Shown here piece after piece: positions 8,934 through 17,261 of a DNA stretch of 64,000 nucleotides (its first letter is position 1; each line of letters starts with the position of its first letter). The DNA comes from Mycobacterium sp. SMC-4. GTDB taxonomy: Bacteria; Actinomycetota; Actinomycetes; Mycobacteriales; Mycobacteriaceae. Below the pieces are notes generated by a model, which was given only the letters and a program-made list of their open reading frames with translations, was not told the DNA's origin and made no database searches. Location of the stretch: positions 2,232,001 to 2,296,000 of the forward strand of contig NZ_CP079869.1 in NCBI RefSeq assembly GCF_025263265.1. The letters run 5' to 3'. The position numbers and the translations under genes are program-made.

Positions 8934-10249
8934 GGATTCAGGCTACTCGTCGCCGGTCCGCGCGGCTGCGATGTCTCTTTCAGCCACAGCGGATCGATGC
9001 CGTCGTCGAGGCGACCGTCGGACTTGGCGTCGAGGTAGCGGAACAGCAGGACCGTGAACACCACGATGACCAGTAGTGACCAGCCGTAGGTGATCTTCAG
9101 GTACTCCAGCGCGCGACCGGTGGTCGGCCAGTGATACAGCAGCCACCTGTCCATCGTGGTGAACCCGTAGATCGCCAGCCACGCCACCCAGCTGCGGATC
9201 ACCGAGTTCGGCAGCACGACCGTCATCAGGAACGGGAACAGCATCATCGAGTAGTAGCCCTGGCCCAGCGAGAGCACCAGCCACGACGTCAACAGCAGCA
9301 CACCGGAGGACGTCAGCATCCAGAACAGCGGATCGCGGGTGCGGTAGTAGCGGTAGAGCAGCCACAGCGCGATGGCACCGAGCACGGCGAACCCGACGCG
9401 CAGGGTCATGATCAACCACATCGGCAGCCCGTAGTAGACACCGTTGCCCAGGATCGAGCTGTTGAAGTAGTCGCGGGTCGACAGGATGTAGGGCAGTGTG
9501 CGCGTCACGAAGCTCATCGGGTCGCTGATCAGCGGCCAGGCCACCACATTGAACACCGCGGGCACGGCGAACGCGGTGACCAGGGCGCGCCACTGCCGGT
9601 TAAGCAAGGGCAGCAACAGCAGTGGCGCCAGCAGCGGTTTAACCACCAGGGTCATTCCGATCGCGGCGCCTGCCCACCATTCGTGGCGTCGCTGGCCGGT
9701 GAGTAGCCAGCGGAAGAACAGCACCTCGCACAGCAGTATGGGGCCGTTGATGTTGCCGAACACCAGGGTGTTGGTGACGTTTTCGGTGCAGAACATGGCC
9801 AGCAGCAGGGCAGGCGCGGCCACCGAGGCCAGGGTGAAGTTGAACAGCCGCAGCAGGAAGTACGCAGCGAGCACGATCGCAAGCGTGTTGAAGAAGATGA
9901 ACCAGTACCGCGAGGCATCCACCGGCAGGTAACCGAACGGCGCCATCAACAGAGTGCCGCCGGGTGGGTAGAGGTAGTGCGGGTCGACGTGGTTGAAGTT
10001 CTCGTTGTAGATGTCCCAACCGCGTTTGAAGTTCACCACCGCGCGGTAGACGGGCGCGAAGTCGTCGGTGATGTAGCCGTTGGTGGCCAGCACGTAGCTG
10101 CGGTGGATGATCGACAGGATTGCCAGTGGCCACAGCACCGACCGCAGGACCGATGCGGTGCTGGGCGGCGAGGTGCGGGGCCGGAAGGCGGACATAACAA
10201 GATCACGCACGTGCGAACCGTACACCGAGGCGTCAGCTCGGCCGGTCAT
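8930..10249 (-). CDS. aftC: Arabinofuranan 3-O-arabinosyltransferase AftC
   Basis: 439 residues with about ten membrane helices (DUF2029/GT87-type GT-C fold). AftC adds alpha-1,3 arabinofuranose branches to arabinogalactan and lipoarabinomannan from decaprenyl-phosphoarabinose, facing the periplasm. The N-terminal TNGYITDDFAPVYRAV with adjacent acidic residues is the expected GT-C catalytic loop, and YNENFNHVDPHYLYPPGGTL and the C-terminal EYLKITYGWSLL region match the remembered M. tuberculosis AftC closely. The first 17 or so residues may be non-native, since an internal start MSAFRPRTSPPST is possible. It overlaps both neighbours by 4 bp. Confidence 0.92.
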   Translation of the reverse strand: MTGRADASVYGSHVRDLVMSAFRPRTSPPSTASVLRSVLWPLAILSIIHRSYVLATNGYITDDFAPVYRAVVNFKRGWDIYNENFNHVDPHYLYPPGGTLLMAPFGYLPVDASRYWFIFFNTLAIVLAAYFLLRLFNFTLASVAAPALLLAMFCTENVTNTLVFGNINGPILLCEVLFFRWLLTGQRRHEWWAGAAIGMTLVVKPLLAPLLLLPLLNRQWRALVTAFAVPAVFNVVAWPLISDPMSFVTRTLPYILSTRDYFNSSILGNGVYYGLPMWLIMTLRVGFAVLGAIALWLLYRYYRTRDPLFWMLTSSGVLLLTSWLVLSLGQGYYSMMLFPFLMTVVLPNSVIRSWVAWLAIYGFTTMDRWLLYHWPTTGRALEYLKITYGWSLLVIVVFTVLLFRYLDAKSDGRLDDGIDPLWLKETSQPRGPATSSLNP

Positions 10250-11814
10250 GCAGGGCAGTACGTGTCGGTCTCGGGAAGCTGCCCGCTGTCGAGGTAGGTC
10301 AGCACCGGTGGCAACGCACAGTCGGTGTACACCACGGCGCCGTGGCCGATGCCCTGCCAGATCACCCGGCGGTTAGGGGAGCCCGCGTTGATCGCGGTGG
10401 CCGCGACTGCGGCGACACCCTCGTTGCCGACGACGGGGTCGTTCTGCACGCCCAGGAGCAGCGTCGGGATCTCCAGGCCGGCGGGTTCCTTCGGCGCTGC
10501 ACCGCTGGGCCAGTGCAGGCACTTGACCATGTCGAGCGCACCGACGACACCGAACTGTGGAAACTGCCTGCCCCACGCGACGACCAGTTCACGGACCCGG
10601 TCTGGAGTCGGCCGGTTGAGGGCATCGCTGCATCCGTTGACGAACTGTCCGTCGCTCTGGCGCAGGGTCTCGGCCTGATTGATCAGGTTGTTGAGCCGGT
10701 TGGTGTTGCCCGCCTGCGCGTCGGCGATCGCCAGCGCCAGCTCATTGGTCGAGTCCACCCGGCCGCCACGCGGGAAGGCCAGCGCGGTCGATATCGCGTC
10801 GGCAACCGCGGCAGCCGACGCTCCACCCGGACCGTTGCCGGCGCGTGCCGCCCGCAGCAGGGCGTCGACCGCGGCTTTGGGGTCGGCGCCCAGCACGCAG
10901 TTGGTCGCCGCGCATTGGGCGGCCCAGGCGTCCAGCGCCGCCTGCTGTCCCCTGACCCGCTGTTCGGTGGCGGTTTCGTCGGCGATGCCGAGCGGCAGTG
11001 GGGAGTCCAGCACCAGCCGGGCGACCTTGTTGGGGTGTGACCCGGCGTAGGCCAGCGCGACCTGTGCGCCGTTGCCGATGCCGAGCAACGCCAGCGCAGG
11101 TACGTCCCAGGTGGTGCGCAGACGTTCGATGTCTTCGGCAGCGTGGGCGTTGTCGTAGGCCGAGTCGCCGGGGGCGATGGTATCGGTGCAGTTGGTGGTG
11201 GCGGTCATGGTGATCGCGCTGAGCGCGGCCACCGGATCGTCACCGGTTTGGAACTGCGCTTGCTCGAACATCTCCTGACGGTCGAACATGTCCCGGCAGT
11301 CCAGCGCGCCGGACAGCCCGATGCCGCGGCGGTCCACGGCGACCACCGGGCGGCTGGCAAGGACATCGATGCCGGCGCGTGCCAGCCAGGCCGGAAGTTG
11401 GACCGAGGTCGGCACGTCCGATCCGGTGGTCATCACCAGCGGACCCGCGTCGGCGGGCGTCTGCGCCGACATCGCGCGCACCACACCGATGCTGACCGAT
11501 CCGGTGGCCCCGTTGATCGGGTCAAGGTCGGCGTCGTAGCTGGCGCATTCGAGCCGAACCCCTGGGACGGGGTCGATGGCCGCCGAGGTGAAGACCCGGG
11601 TGGTGCAGTCGCGCCAGGACAGGTCGTTCTTGGGTGCTTCGATGACGGGTGGTCCGTCCGGCTGGTCGCTTGGTGGCGCAACGCCCTGCGGGCGGGCGCC
11701 GGAGTCGGTGGCGTAGCGGGGGTTGGCGGCCAGGCCGGGTGAGCATCCGGCCAGCACCAGCGACACAGCGACGGCCAGCACGGCACCTCGGTGGGCGCGA
11801 AGCAGTCGACGCAT
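10246..11814 (-). CDS. Exported TAP-like alpha/beta hydrolase, lipoprotein-type signal
   Basis: 522 residues from the ATG at 11814; a GTG nine bases earlier is also possible. The N-terminus has basic residues, a hydrophobic core and the lipobox LAGC, so it is probably lipid-anchored on the cell surface. The body resembles the tripeptidyl-peptidase-like hydrolases, with a C-terminal TAP-like domain (VNGCSDALNRPTPDRVR, PTLLLGVQNDPVVGNEG, GIGHGAVVYTDCALP). The Asp and His of the triad seem present, but the expected nucleophile elbow reads LLGIGNGAQVAL, with Gly where Ser should be. It is the Rv2672 positional equivalent and first gene of the aftC-msrB operon. Confidence 0.85.
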   Translation of the reverse strand: MRRLLRAHRGAVLAVAVSLVLAGCSPGLAANPRYATDSGARPQGVAPPSDQPDGPPVIEAPKNDLSWRDCTTRVFTSAAIDPVPGVRLECASYDADLDPINGATGSVSIGVVRAMSAQTPADAGPLVMTTGSDVPTSVQLPAWLARAGIDVLASRPVVAVDRRGIGLSGALDCRDMFDRQEMFEQAQFQTGDDPVAALSAITMTATTNCTDTIAPGDSAYDNAHAAEDIERLRTTWDVPALALLGIGNGAQVALAYAGSHPNKVARLVLDSPLPLGIADETATEQRVRGQQAALDAWAAQCAATNCVLGADPKAAVDALLRAARAGNGPGGASAAAVADAISTALAFPRGGRVDSTNELALAIADAQAGNTNRLNNLINQAETLRQSDGQFVNGCSDALNRPTPDRVRELVVAWGRQFPQFGVVGALDMVKCLHWPSGAAPKEPAGLEIPTLLLGVQNDPVVGNEGVAAVAATAINAGSPNRRVIWQGIGHGAVVYTDCALPPVLTYLDSGQLPETDTYCPA

Positions 11815-11850
11815 GCCGACCACAGTACTGACCGGCTGAGCCTCGGTGGT

Positions 11851-12651
11851 TCAGCGCATACCGGGTGGTTGGGCTTCTGCAGCGCGGCCGTAGCGCAGGT
11901 ACAGATAGCCCTCGGAGTCGGTCAGCACGGTGCGTGGCTGCATCGCGGTCGAGGCCTGCCCGGGTCCGGTGGCGATGCGGGGGGACTGTCCGCCGACCAG
12001 CACGGGGGCAACAGTGAGACACAGCTCGTCGAGCAGGCCGACGGCTACGAACGCGCCCAGGATGGCGGGGCCACCTTCGGTGAGCACCCGCAGCAGACCG
12101 CGTCGAGCCAGCAGGCTCAGCGCGGTCGGCAGGTCCACGGAGTCTGCTCGGTCCCCGGAGGCGTCGAAGACCTCGGCGAGGTCGCCGAGCTGTTCCCGAG
12201 TATCGGCGAGGGCCTCGGTGCTGGTCAGGACCAGGGGCGGGATCTCGGTGTGGGTGAACAGCCGCGAGCGCCGTTCCAGTCGACCGGTGCGGGTCAACAC
12301 GGCGACCGGCGGGACCTCGGTCTGGCCGCGGAGTTGGCGGGTTGCGCGGCGCGACGCATCGAAGTGCACTCCGGAGTAGTTCTCGACGCGTACGGTGCCC
12401 GCCCCGACCACGATGACGTCGGCCAGCTCGCGCAGCGTGGCGAACACGGCGCGGTCGCCGGCGGCACCCAGGGCGCCGGAGCGGCCGTCGTCGGAGGTGG
12501 CGCCGCCGTCGAGCGAGCTGATCATGTTGGCCCGCACCCAACACGACCGCAGGGCATCGGGGTAGGCGTAGTGCGCTGCCAGCGCGTGCTCATCGAGCGT
12601 GGAGTCCGTGCCCAGCAGTGTGAACTGTGTCCCGTCCCCGTCGCCGGCCAT
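11851..12651 (-). CDS. ribD: RibD C-terminal-type reductase (Rv2671-like)
   Basis: 266 residues of the RibD_C/dihydrofolate reductase-like fold, without the deaminase half of true bifunctional RibD. Markers are WVRANMISSLDGGATSDDGRSG near the N-terminus, the NADPH loop DVIVVGAGTVRVENY, and VLTEGGPAILGAFVAVGLLDELCL. The M. tuberculosis counterpart is annotated ribD and is known for dihydrofolate reductase activity linked to PAS resistance, so a pteridine substrate is as likely as a riboflavin intermediate. The ATG at 12651 is preferred over an in-frame start 12 bp earlier. It is divergent from zapE, with 35 bp between starts. Confidence 0.85.
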   Translation of the reverse strand: MAGDGDGTQFTLLGTDSTLDEHALAAHYAYPDALRSCWVRANMISSLDGGATSDDGRSGALGAAGDRAVFATLRELADVIVVGAGTVRVENYSGVHFDASRRATRQLRGQTEVPPVAVLTRTGRLERRSRLFTHTEIPPLVLTSTEALADTREQLGDLAEVFDASGDRADSVDLPTALSLLARRGLLRVLTEGGPAILGAFVAVGLLDELCLTVAPVLVGGQSPRIATGPGQASTAMQPRTVLTDSEGYLYLRYGRAAEAQPPGMR

Positions 12652-12673
12652 ACGCAGAATCACAGCACGCCGT

Positions 12674-12679
12674 TAGGGT
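12674..12679 (+). promoter_or_regulatory. Candidate -10 box for zapE
   Basis: TAGGGT ends 7 nt before the ATG at 12687, which fits a leaderless promoter inside the 35-bp gap between divergent ribD and zapE. The call rests on position and partial similarity to TANNNT only. Confidence 0.3.
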
Positions 12680-12686
12680 GCCATGC

Positions 12687-13724
12687 ATGCACGGGTCCAG
12701 CGAGGTCGGTCATCTCGTCGATCGGCGTCCCAGCGTCACCCCGGAACGGCTGATAGCCCAGCTGACGCCGCCACCGACGTTCGCCGAGGTCAGTTTCGAG
12801 TCGTACCGGCCCGACCCCGCCGAGCCGTCGCAGGACGCGGCGGTCCAGGCGTGCCGACGGTTCTGCGAACAGGCCGAGGAACGCCGGGCCGGCAGGAAGA
12901 AGCTGTTCGGTAAGCGTGCGGTGTTGCCTGGTGTCGGGGTGTACCTCGACGGCGGTTTCGGAGTGGGCAAGACGCACCTGCTCGCATCGTCGTACTTCGC
13001 GGTCTCCGGGCAGAAGGCCTTCGCGACGTTCGGTGAACTCACCCAGCTGGCCGGGGTGTTCGGGTTCACCGAGTGCATCGATCTGCTCGCCGATTACGTC
13101 CTGGTCTGTATCGACGAGTTCGAGCTCGACGACCCGGGCAACACGACGCTGATCTCGCGGCTGCTGTCGGCACTTGTCGAGCGGGGTGTGTCGGTGGCGG
13201 CGACCTCCAACACGCTGCCGGAACAACTCGGCGAGGGTCGGTTCGCCGCACAGGACTTTCTGCGTGAGATCAACACGTTGGCCGCGATGTTCACCACCGT
13301 GCGCATCGAGGGTCCCGACTATCGTCACCGCGGGTTGCCGCCGGCGCCCGAGCCGCTCAGTGACGGTGAGGTCGCGCAGCGGGCCGCCGCGGTACCCGGC
13401 GCGACACTCGATGACTTCGACGACCTGTGTGCGCATCTGGCCACCATGCACCCCTCGCGCTACCTGGCATTGATTGAGGAGGTCTCGCAGGTCTTCCTCA
13501 CTGGCGTCCACCCGATAGACGATCAGAATGTGGCGTTGCGGCTGGTTTCGCTGACTGACCGCCTCTACGACGCGGGAATTCCGGTGATCGCGTCGGGCGC
13601 CAAGCTCGACACCATCTTCAGTGAAGACATGCTCGCCGGCGGCTTCCGCAAGAAGTACCTGCGGGCCACCTCGCGTCTGCTCGCGTTGACCGCGGCCGGT
13701 CAGACCGGGCGCAGCATCACGTAG
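12687..13724 (+). CDS. zapE: AFG1/ZapE-type AAA ATPase
   Basis: 345 residues. The P-loop is GFGVGKTHLL (about residue 92) and the Walker B is VCIDEFELDD (about 137). Other family markers are QDFLREINTLAAMFTTVRIEG, DYRHRG and LRLVSLTDRLYDAGIPVIAS. ZapE-like ATPases act at the division ring in E. coli, and the eukaryotic AFG1 homologues are mitochondrial. Its role in mycobacteria is undefined. The ATG at 12687 was chosen because upstream codons in the same frame overlap ribD. Its last 25 bp overlap the GNAT gene on the other strand. Confidence 0.9.
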   Translation: MHGSSEVGHLVDRRPSVTPERLIAQLTPPPTFAEVSFESYRPDPAEPSQDAAVQACRRFCEQAEERRAGRKKLFGKRAVLPGVGVYLDGGFGVGKTHLLASSYFAVSGQKAFATFGELTQLAGVFGFTECIDLLADYVLVCIDEFELDDPGNTTLISRLLSALVERGVSVAATSNTLPEQLGEGRFAAQDFLREINTLAAMFTTVRIEGPDYRHRGLPPAPEPLSDGEVAQRAAAVPGATLDDFDDLCAHLATMHPSRYLALIEEVSQVFLTGVHPIDDQNVALRLVSLTDRLYDAGIPVIASGAKLDTIFSEDMLAGGFRKKYLRATSRLLALTAAGQTGRSIT

Positions 13725-14230
13725 TCCTGCTCAAGGGCGGCGCCCAGCCGAAACGATTTGGTGCCTGCGACCGTGAAGCCGTGCTTGCTGTAAAAGCGTT
13801 GCGCCCGTGTGTTTCTCTGGTTGACACCCAGCCACAGGCACGCCGCACCGGACTGCTCGGCGTGGCGCAGGGTTGCGGTCATCAGCGACGTGGCTGTGCC
13901 TGTGCCGTGTGCCGCAGACGCGACGTACATCTTGGATAGTTCGACGGCGGGGCGGTCGGTGACCGCCGCGGCGACGTCAGGGTCGTCGGGCGCTGCGCGG
14001 ATCAGCATGGCGTATCCGAGCATGCAGCCGTCCCGGCTGGCTGTCAGCACGGTGCGGTCAGGATCGTGCAGATAGTCGCAGAACCGGGCGGCGCTGAGGT
14101 TTTCGGCGATGAACGCCGAGACATCCTCGGGTCGCGACGAGGGCGGGCAGGCCAGTGGGAAGGTGCGCGCGGCGAGCTCGGCGAGTTCGGTGACCCGCCT
14201 GGGGTCCGCTGGGCCGATCAGGACAGCCAA
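13700..14230 (-). CDS. GNAT-family N-acetyltransferase
   Basis: About 176 residues. The acetyl-CoA site is suggested by VELSKMYVASAAHGTGTATSLM, a variant of the Q/RxxGxG/A loop (AAHGTGTA), followed by LWLGVNQRNTRAQRFYSKHGFTVAG, typical of the C-terminal half of GNAT folds. The acceptor substrate is unknown. The start is uncertain: a TTG at 14230 gives MAVLIGPADPRRV and minimal overlap with the upstream gene, which stops at 14235; a longer frame reaches 14293 but overlaps that gene. Position corresponds to Rv2669. Confidence 0.8.
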   Translation of the reverse strand: MAVLIGPADPRRVTELAELAARTFPLACPPSSRPEDVSAFIAENLSAARFCDYLHDPDRTVLTASRDGCMLGYAMLIRAAPDDPDVAAAVTDRPAVELSKMYVASAAHGTGTATSLMTATLRHAEQSGAACLWLGVNQRNTRAQRFYSKHGFTVAGTKSFRLGAALEQDYVMLRPV

Positions 14231-14234
14231 CTGC

Positions 14235-14729
14235 TCAGGCGACGTTCCACTGCGCCAGTCGGGTGCCGCTGATGCGGTCCAGCAGAACGACATTGGACAC
14301 CAGGTCGCGGTAGCAGTCCCACCAGACCCCGCCGGTGAAGGTGTGACCCACCTGGGCGGTTTGCATGCCGAACTGCAGCGCGTCGGGGGCGTCGCTGTTG
14401 CGGGGCTCGTAGGCGTCGCCGGTCGGGGTGACGCCGCGGAAGGCGAACGTGATGGCCATCGCGTAGGGCGTGGGAAGCTGCACCGGGGTGATCGTCACCT
14501 CGGCGCGGTACACCTGGTAGCGCGGGGCGCGCGGGGGATAGCCGAATCCGGGCGGTACCGAGGACGGCGCGATGTGGTTGACCGTCACGTCGGCAATCAA
14601 TCCCTGGTACTCCACGCGCAGCGGCTCGCCGAGGCGTCCGATCGGGATCACGGCCGCAGTTGCCGGCGGTGCCGGCACGCCGCCGAGTACCGCGATGGCG
14701 GCGACGAGCACTATGAGCCAACGGCGCAT
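14235..14729 (-). CDS. Exported protein, Rv2668/MPT63-like
   Basis: 164 residues with a Sec-type signal peptide (MRRWLIVLVAAIAVLGG, cleavage after ATA at about residue 25). The mature part is beta-rich and contains GRLGEPLRVEYQGLIADVTVNHI and a single Trp-Cys pair (WWDCY). It weakly recalls the DUF1942/MPT63 immunoglobulin-like secreted proteins, and position matches Rv2668. No catalytic motif is visible and the function is unknown. Confidence 0.7.
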   Translation of the reverse strand: MRRWLIVLVAAIAVLGGVPAPPATAAVIPIGRLGEPLRVEYQGLIADVTVNHIAPSSVPPGFGYPPRAPRYQVYRAEVTITPVQLPTPYAMAITFAFRGVTPTGDAYEPRNSDAPDALQFGMQTAQVGHTFTGGVWWDCYRDLVSNVVLLDRISGTRLAQWNVA

Positions 14730-14807
14730 TCGGTGTCCCTCCTAGACGTGGTGCACATGATTGCACACCGGCACACCCGGGCAGCGGCGGTTTCGGCAGA
14801 GCCTCGG

Positions 14808-15530
14808 TCAGGTCTGCGTCAACGACGCGAGGGCGGCCACCAGCTCACGCTCGAAGCGTGTGATGTCGATCCCGAGGGTGTGCAGGACGCCGTTGTCGTC
14901 CTCTTCCTCGTGCAGTGCCAGAAGCAGATGCTCGGTGCCGACGTAGTTGTGGCCGAGTCGCAGTGCGTGGCGGAATGTCAACTCCAACGCCTTCTTCGCG
15001 CGCGTGTCGAAGGGGATGAGCGCAGGTACCTCGCCGACACCTGCGGGCAGGGTGACGGACTGCCGGATGGTGGCCAGGTCGACGCCCTGGCCGGTGATCA
15101 GACGGGCGGCCAGTCCGGTCGGGTCGGCGAACAGCCCGAGTACCAGGTGTGCGGGTGAGATCTCCGGGTTGCCGGCGGCGTGGGCTTGGTTCTGCGCTTC
15201 GATGACGGCGTTGCGGGCGCGGTCGGTGAATCGGCTGAAACCGGCCGCGGGATCCATCGCGGCGGCGTCGGTGGGTGTCTTGGGTACGAAGCGCTTCTGG
15301 GCGGCCTGCTTGGTGACGCCCATGCATTTTCCGATCTCGGTCCACGAGGCGCCGGAGCGGCGGGCCTGGTCGACGAAGTGGCCGATGAGATGGTCGGCCA
15401 CCTCGCCGAGGGCCTCGGCGGCCAGGACCGCATCGGTCAACTGATCGAGCGGTTGGTCGTGGACCTGTGTGATCACCTCGATGAGGTCGTCGAGGCGGAC
15501 CGGATGGGTGATCTTGGCAGCGTCAGTCAT
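14808..15530 (-). CDS. clpC2: ClpC2, ATPase-less Clp N-domain protein with N-terminal HTH
   Basis: 240 residues. The first 75 or so contain a helix-turn-helix-like stretch (SGASWTEIGKCMGVTKQAAQKRF). The rest is two Clp N-terminal repeats (FTDRARNAVIEAQNQAHAAG at about 94 and FDTRAKKALELTFRHALRLG at about 170). There is no Walker motif, so it cannot unfold proteins itself. Mycobacterial ClpC2 is reported to bind cyclomarin-type ClpC1-targeting compounds and shield ClpC1, and to control its own expression. Two palindromes over its promoter support autoregulation here. The ATG directly abuts the first operator. Confidence 0.93.
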   Translation of the reverse strand: MTDAAKITHPVRLDDLIEVITQVHDQPLDQLTDAVLAAEALGEVADHLIGHFVDQARRSGASWTEIGKCMGVTKQAAQKRFVPKTPTDAAAMDPAAGFSRFTDRARNAVIEAQNQAHAAGNPEISPAHLVLGLFADPTGLAARLITGQGVDLATIRQSVTLPAGVGEVPALIPFDTRAKKALELTFRHALRLGHNYVGTEHLLLALHEEEDDNGVLHTLGIDITRFERELVAALASLTQT

Positions 15531-15551
15531 GCGTCAACCATAAGTTGACGC
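15531..15551 (-). promoter_or_regulatory. clpC2: clpC2 operator 1 (palindrome over -10 and start)
   Basis: Perfect 8-bp arms GCGTCAAC and GTTGACGC flank a 5-bp centre, directly adjacent to the clpC2 ATG. The minus-strand -10 TATGGT (15537-15542) lies inside it, six bases before the ATG, so the transcript is probably leaderless and a bound repressor would cover the start point. Confidence 0.8.
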
Positions 15552-15559
15552 GAGGACAA

Positions 15560-15578
15560 CGTCAACTCTAGGTTGACG
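15560..15578 (-). promoter_or_regulatory. clpC2: clpC2 operator 2 (palindrome over -35)
   Basis: Perfect 7-bp arms CGTCAAC and GTTGACG flank a 5-bp centre. Its midpoint is 28 bp from operator 1. The -35 TTGACG (15560-15565 on the minus strand) lies within it and is separated from TATGGT by exactly 17 bp, an ideal vegetative promoter spacing. The stop codon of the upstream SRPBCC gene (15568) is also inside this site. Confidence 0.8.
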
Positions 15579-16050
15579 ACCGGGGGTAGCCGCGCCGCAC
15601 GGTCCGATCGAGGATGCCGAGCGTCGCGCGTAGCGCTCCCTCGGACACCACCGGGAAGATGTCGGCCTCGCGCCATTGCTTGTCGATGGCGGTCCAGTCG
15701 TAGAACGAGGTCACCACCGTAGTGTCGCCCTCGGGTTGCAGGCGGTAGCCGTATACATGCCCGATCTGCGGACGGACCTGCCCCAGGATGGTCCAGGCCA
15801 GAAGGCGGTCCTGCTCGAATTCGGTGATCTGGACGGTGACGTCGTAGCGGCCCAGGGGAAAGTCGTTGAGCGCTTCGCGGTCCATATGGACGACGAACGA
15901 ATCGCCCACCGCACGCACGGGCGCGCCGTCGGCGTCTTGAAGCATGCCGGTCGCGTCGATGGCGACGTGGCCCTGCGGGTCGCTGAGCACGGCGAAGATC
16001 TCAGAGGGCGAGGCGGTGATCGCACGGCTGACTTCAATACGGTCGGTCAT
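15568..16050 (-). CDS. SRPBCC (START/Bet v1-like) family protein
   Basis: 160 residues with the polyketide-cyclase/SRPBCC start pattern (IEVSRAITASPSEIFAVLSDPQGHVAID) and a final amphipathic helix LRATLGILDRTVRRGY. These folds bind hydrophobic ligands, and nothing here identifies the ligand. There is no signal peptide. Its stop lies within clpC2 operator 2, so read-through into clpC2 is possible. It is divergent from the small AraC-type gene. Confidence 0.75.
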   Translation of the reverse strand: MTDRIEVSRAITASPSEIFAVLSDPQGHVAIDATGMLQDADGAPVRAVGDSFVVHMDREALNDFPLGRYDVTVQITEFEQDRLLAWTILGQVRPQIGHVYGYRLQPEGDTTVVTSFYDWTAIDKQWREADIFPVVSEGALRATLGILDRTVRRGYPRSST

Positions 16051-16126
16051 GCACTGATGGTGGCACGGGAGTGGAATTCATCACTCGTATGTTCGTTTCT
16101 CGCAAACCGGGGAACTCGACAATGTC

Positions 16127-16483
16127 ATGAGGGGAGAGGGCCGTTTGCCAGACCAGCGTCCGCGGATGCTGCGCCTGGCAGTGGATTTTATTCAGCAGAA
16201 CGCGCACTACGACATCACGATTCGCGACATCGCGGCGGCCAGTGACGTGACTCCGCGTGCCCTGCAATACGCATTTCGTGAGCACCTGGACACCACGCCG
16301 CTGGAATACCTGCGGCGAGTCCGCTTGGAACGGGCTCATCAGGCGTTGAAGACGGCTGACCCGGCCTGCGACACCGTGACATCGATCGCCGGCCGGTGTG
16401 GATTCAGCCATCCCGGACGTTTCAGCAGTGCCTACAAGCAGGTGTTCGGGACAGAGCCCAGCCGAACCCTGCGGAGTTCCTGA
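16127..16483 (+). CDS. Short AraC-type DNA-binding protein
   Basis: 118 residues that consist almost entirely of the AraC/XylS C-terminal double helix-turn-helix: ITIRDIAAASDVTPRALQYAFREHLDTTPLEYLRRVRL, then VTSIAGRCGFSHPGRFSSAYKQVFGTEPSRTLR. The usual N-terminal ligand domain is absent, and no in-frame start codon is available further upstream. It may be a free-standing MarA/SoxS-like regulator or the remnant of a longer one. It is divergent from the SRPBCC gene, its most obvious target. Confidence 0.75.
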   Translation: MRGEGRLPDQRPRMLRLAVDFIQQNAHYDITIRDIAAASDVTPRALQYAFREHLDTTPLEYLRRVRLERAHQALKTADPACDTVTSIAGRCGFSHPGRFSSAYKQVFGTEPSRTLRSS

Positions 16484-16510
16484 CGTGCCGGGCGGCGGCC
16501 CCGATCGCCG

Positions 16511-16933
16511 CTAGAGCGGAGTGAATCCCTCGCGGTTGAAGATCCCGGCCTGCCAACCTTGCGCGCCCATGCAGATCAGCGGGCGTCCGTCCGGAGCCTG
16601 AGCGGCGGACTGTGGGTCAGGGCAGGGACTGCCGATGTCCTGCACGCCGTGCAGGGCATAGCTGATCTGCCAGAACCCGGTGTAGACCGGCGGCCACTGA
16701 TTCGGGATCCACCGGCACTGCAGAGCTTCTCCGCCGGGCCCGCGGCCGAAGGTGTACCGATCCATGTTCGTGCACGGCGCGGTGAGTCGGGCGTCGTAGT
16801 TCATCCCGGGTACGTCGGTGGCATAGCGGCCGGGCTTATCCGGGTACATCGGTCCCGGTTCGGCGGCGGCGGTCGGGACGCAGCAAGCGGCGGCAGCGCT
16901 GACGGCGCTGGCTACGAGCAGCTGACGAAACAT
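16511..16933 (-). CDS. Small exported protein
   Basis: 140 residues from the ATG at 16933, which is followed by a signal peptide (MFRQLLVASAVSAAAACCVPTAAAEP, cleavage near residue 24). A longer frame would add 50 residues before the signal. The mature protein has four Cys (PCTNMD, LQCRW, SPCPD, LICMG) that could form two disulfides and is rich in Pro, Gly and aromatics, like many small secreted mycobacterial proteins. Function unknown. Confidence 0.7.
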   Translation of the reverse strand: MFRQLLVASAVSAAAACCVPTAAAEPGPMYPDKPGRYATDVPGMNYDARLTAPCTNMDRYTFGRGPGGEALQCRWIPNQWPPVYTGFWQISYALHGVQDIGSPCPDPQSAAQAPDGRPLICMGAQGWQAGIFNREGFTPL

Positions 16934-17261
16934 GTCCACCTCATCTCGGCGCGGTGCGGTGCAGAGAACACTATCGGCTACTCGATGAGGGTAAGCGGGA
17001 TTCGGTCCCGGAAAACGATCTCGACCCGCCACCCAGGGGGGGATTGGTGGCGGGCCGAGCGTATCGGGGGTTGTCCAACACATCGCTGTGTGATGTCGAA
17101 AGTATGGGCCGAACCTGAGAGGCAGCTGATAGCCGCATAGATCTTCACTGGAAAACCGATAACGAATTGGGGTACAGGCGGCCAGCGGCGCTGGGACTCT
17201 GCAGTGCTCGGTGGGAAAAGTGAAACCCGCTGTCGGGCAATGGATTAACAGATCAACAGAC
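16934..17261. other. Intergenic region, no gene recognised
   Basis: About 330 bp between the exported-protein start and the end of the small helical protein gene. It presumably holds the promoter of the exported protein. The stretch 17141-17200 is relatively A/T-rich. I see no convincing ORF, RNA gene, palindrome or terminator. Confidence 0.5.
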
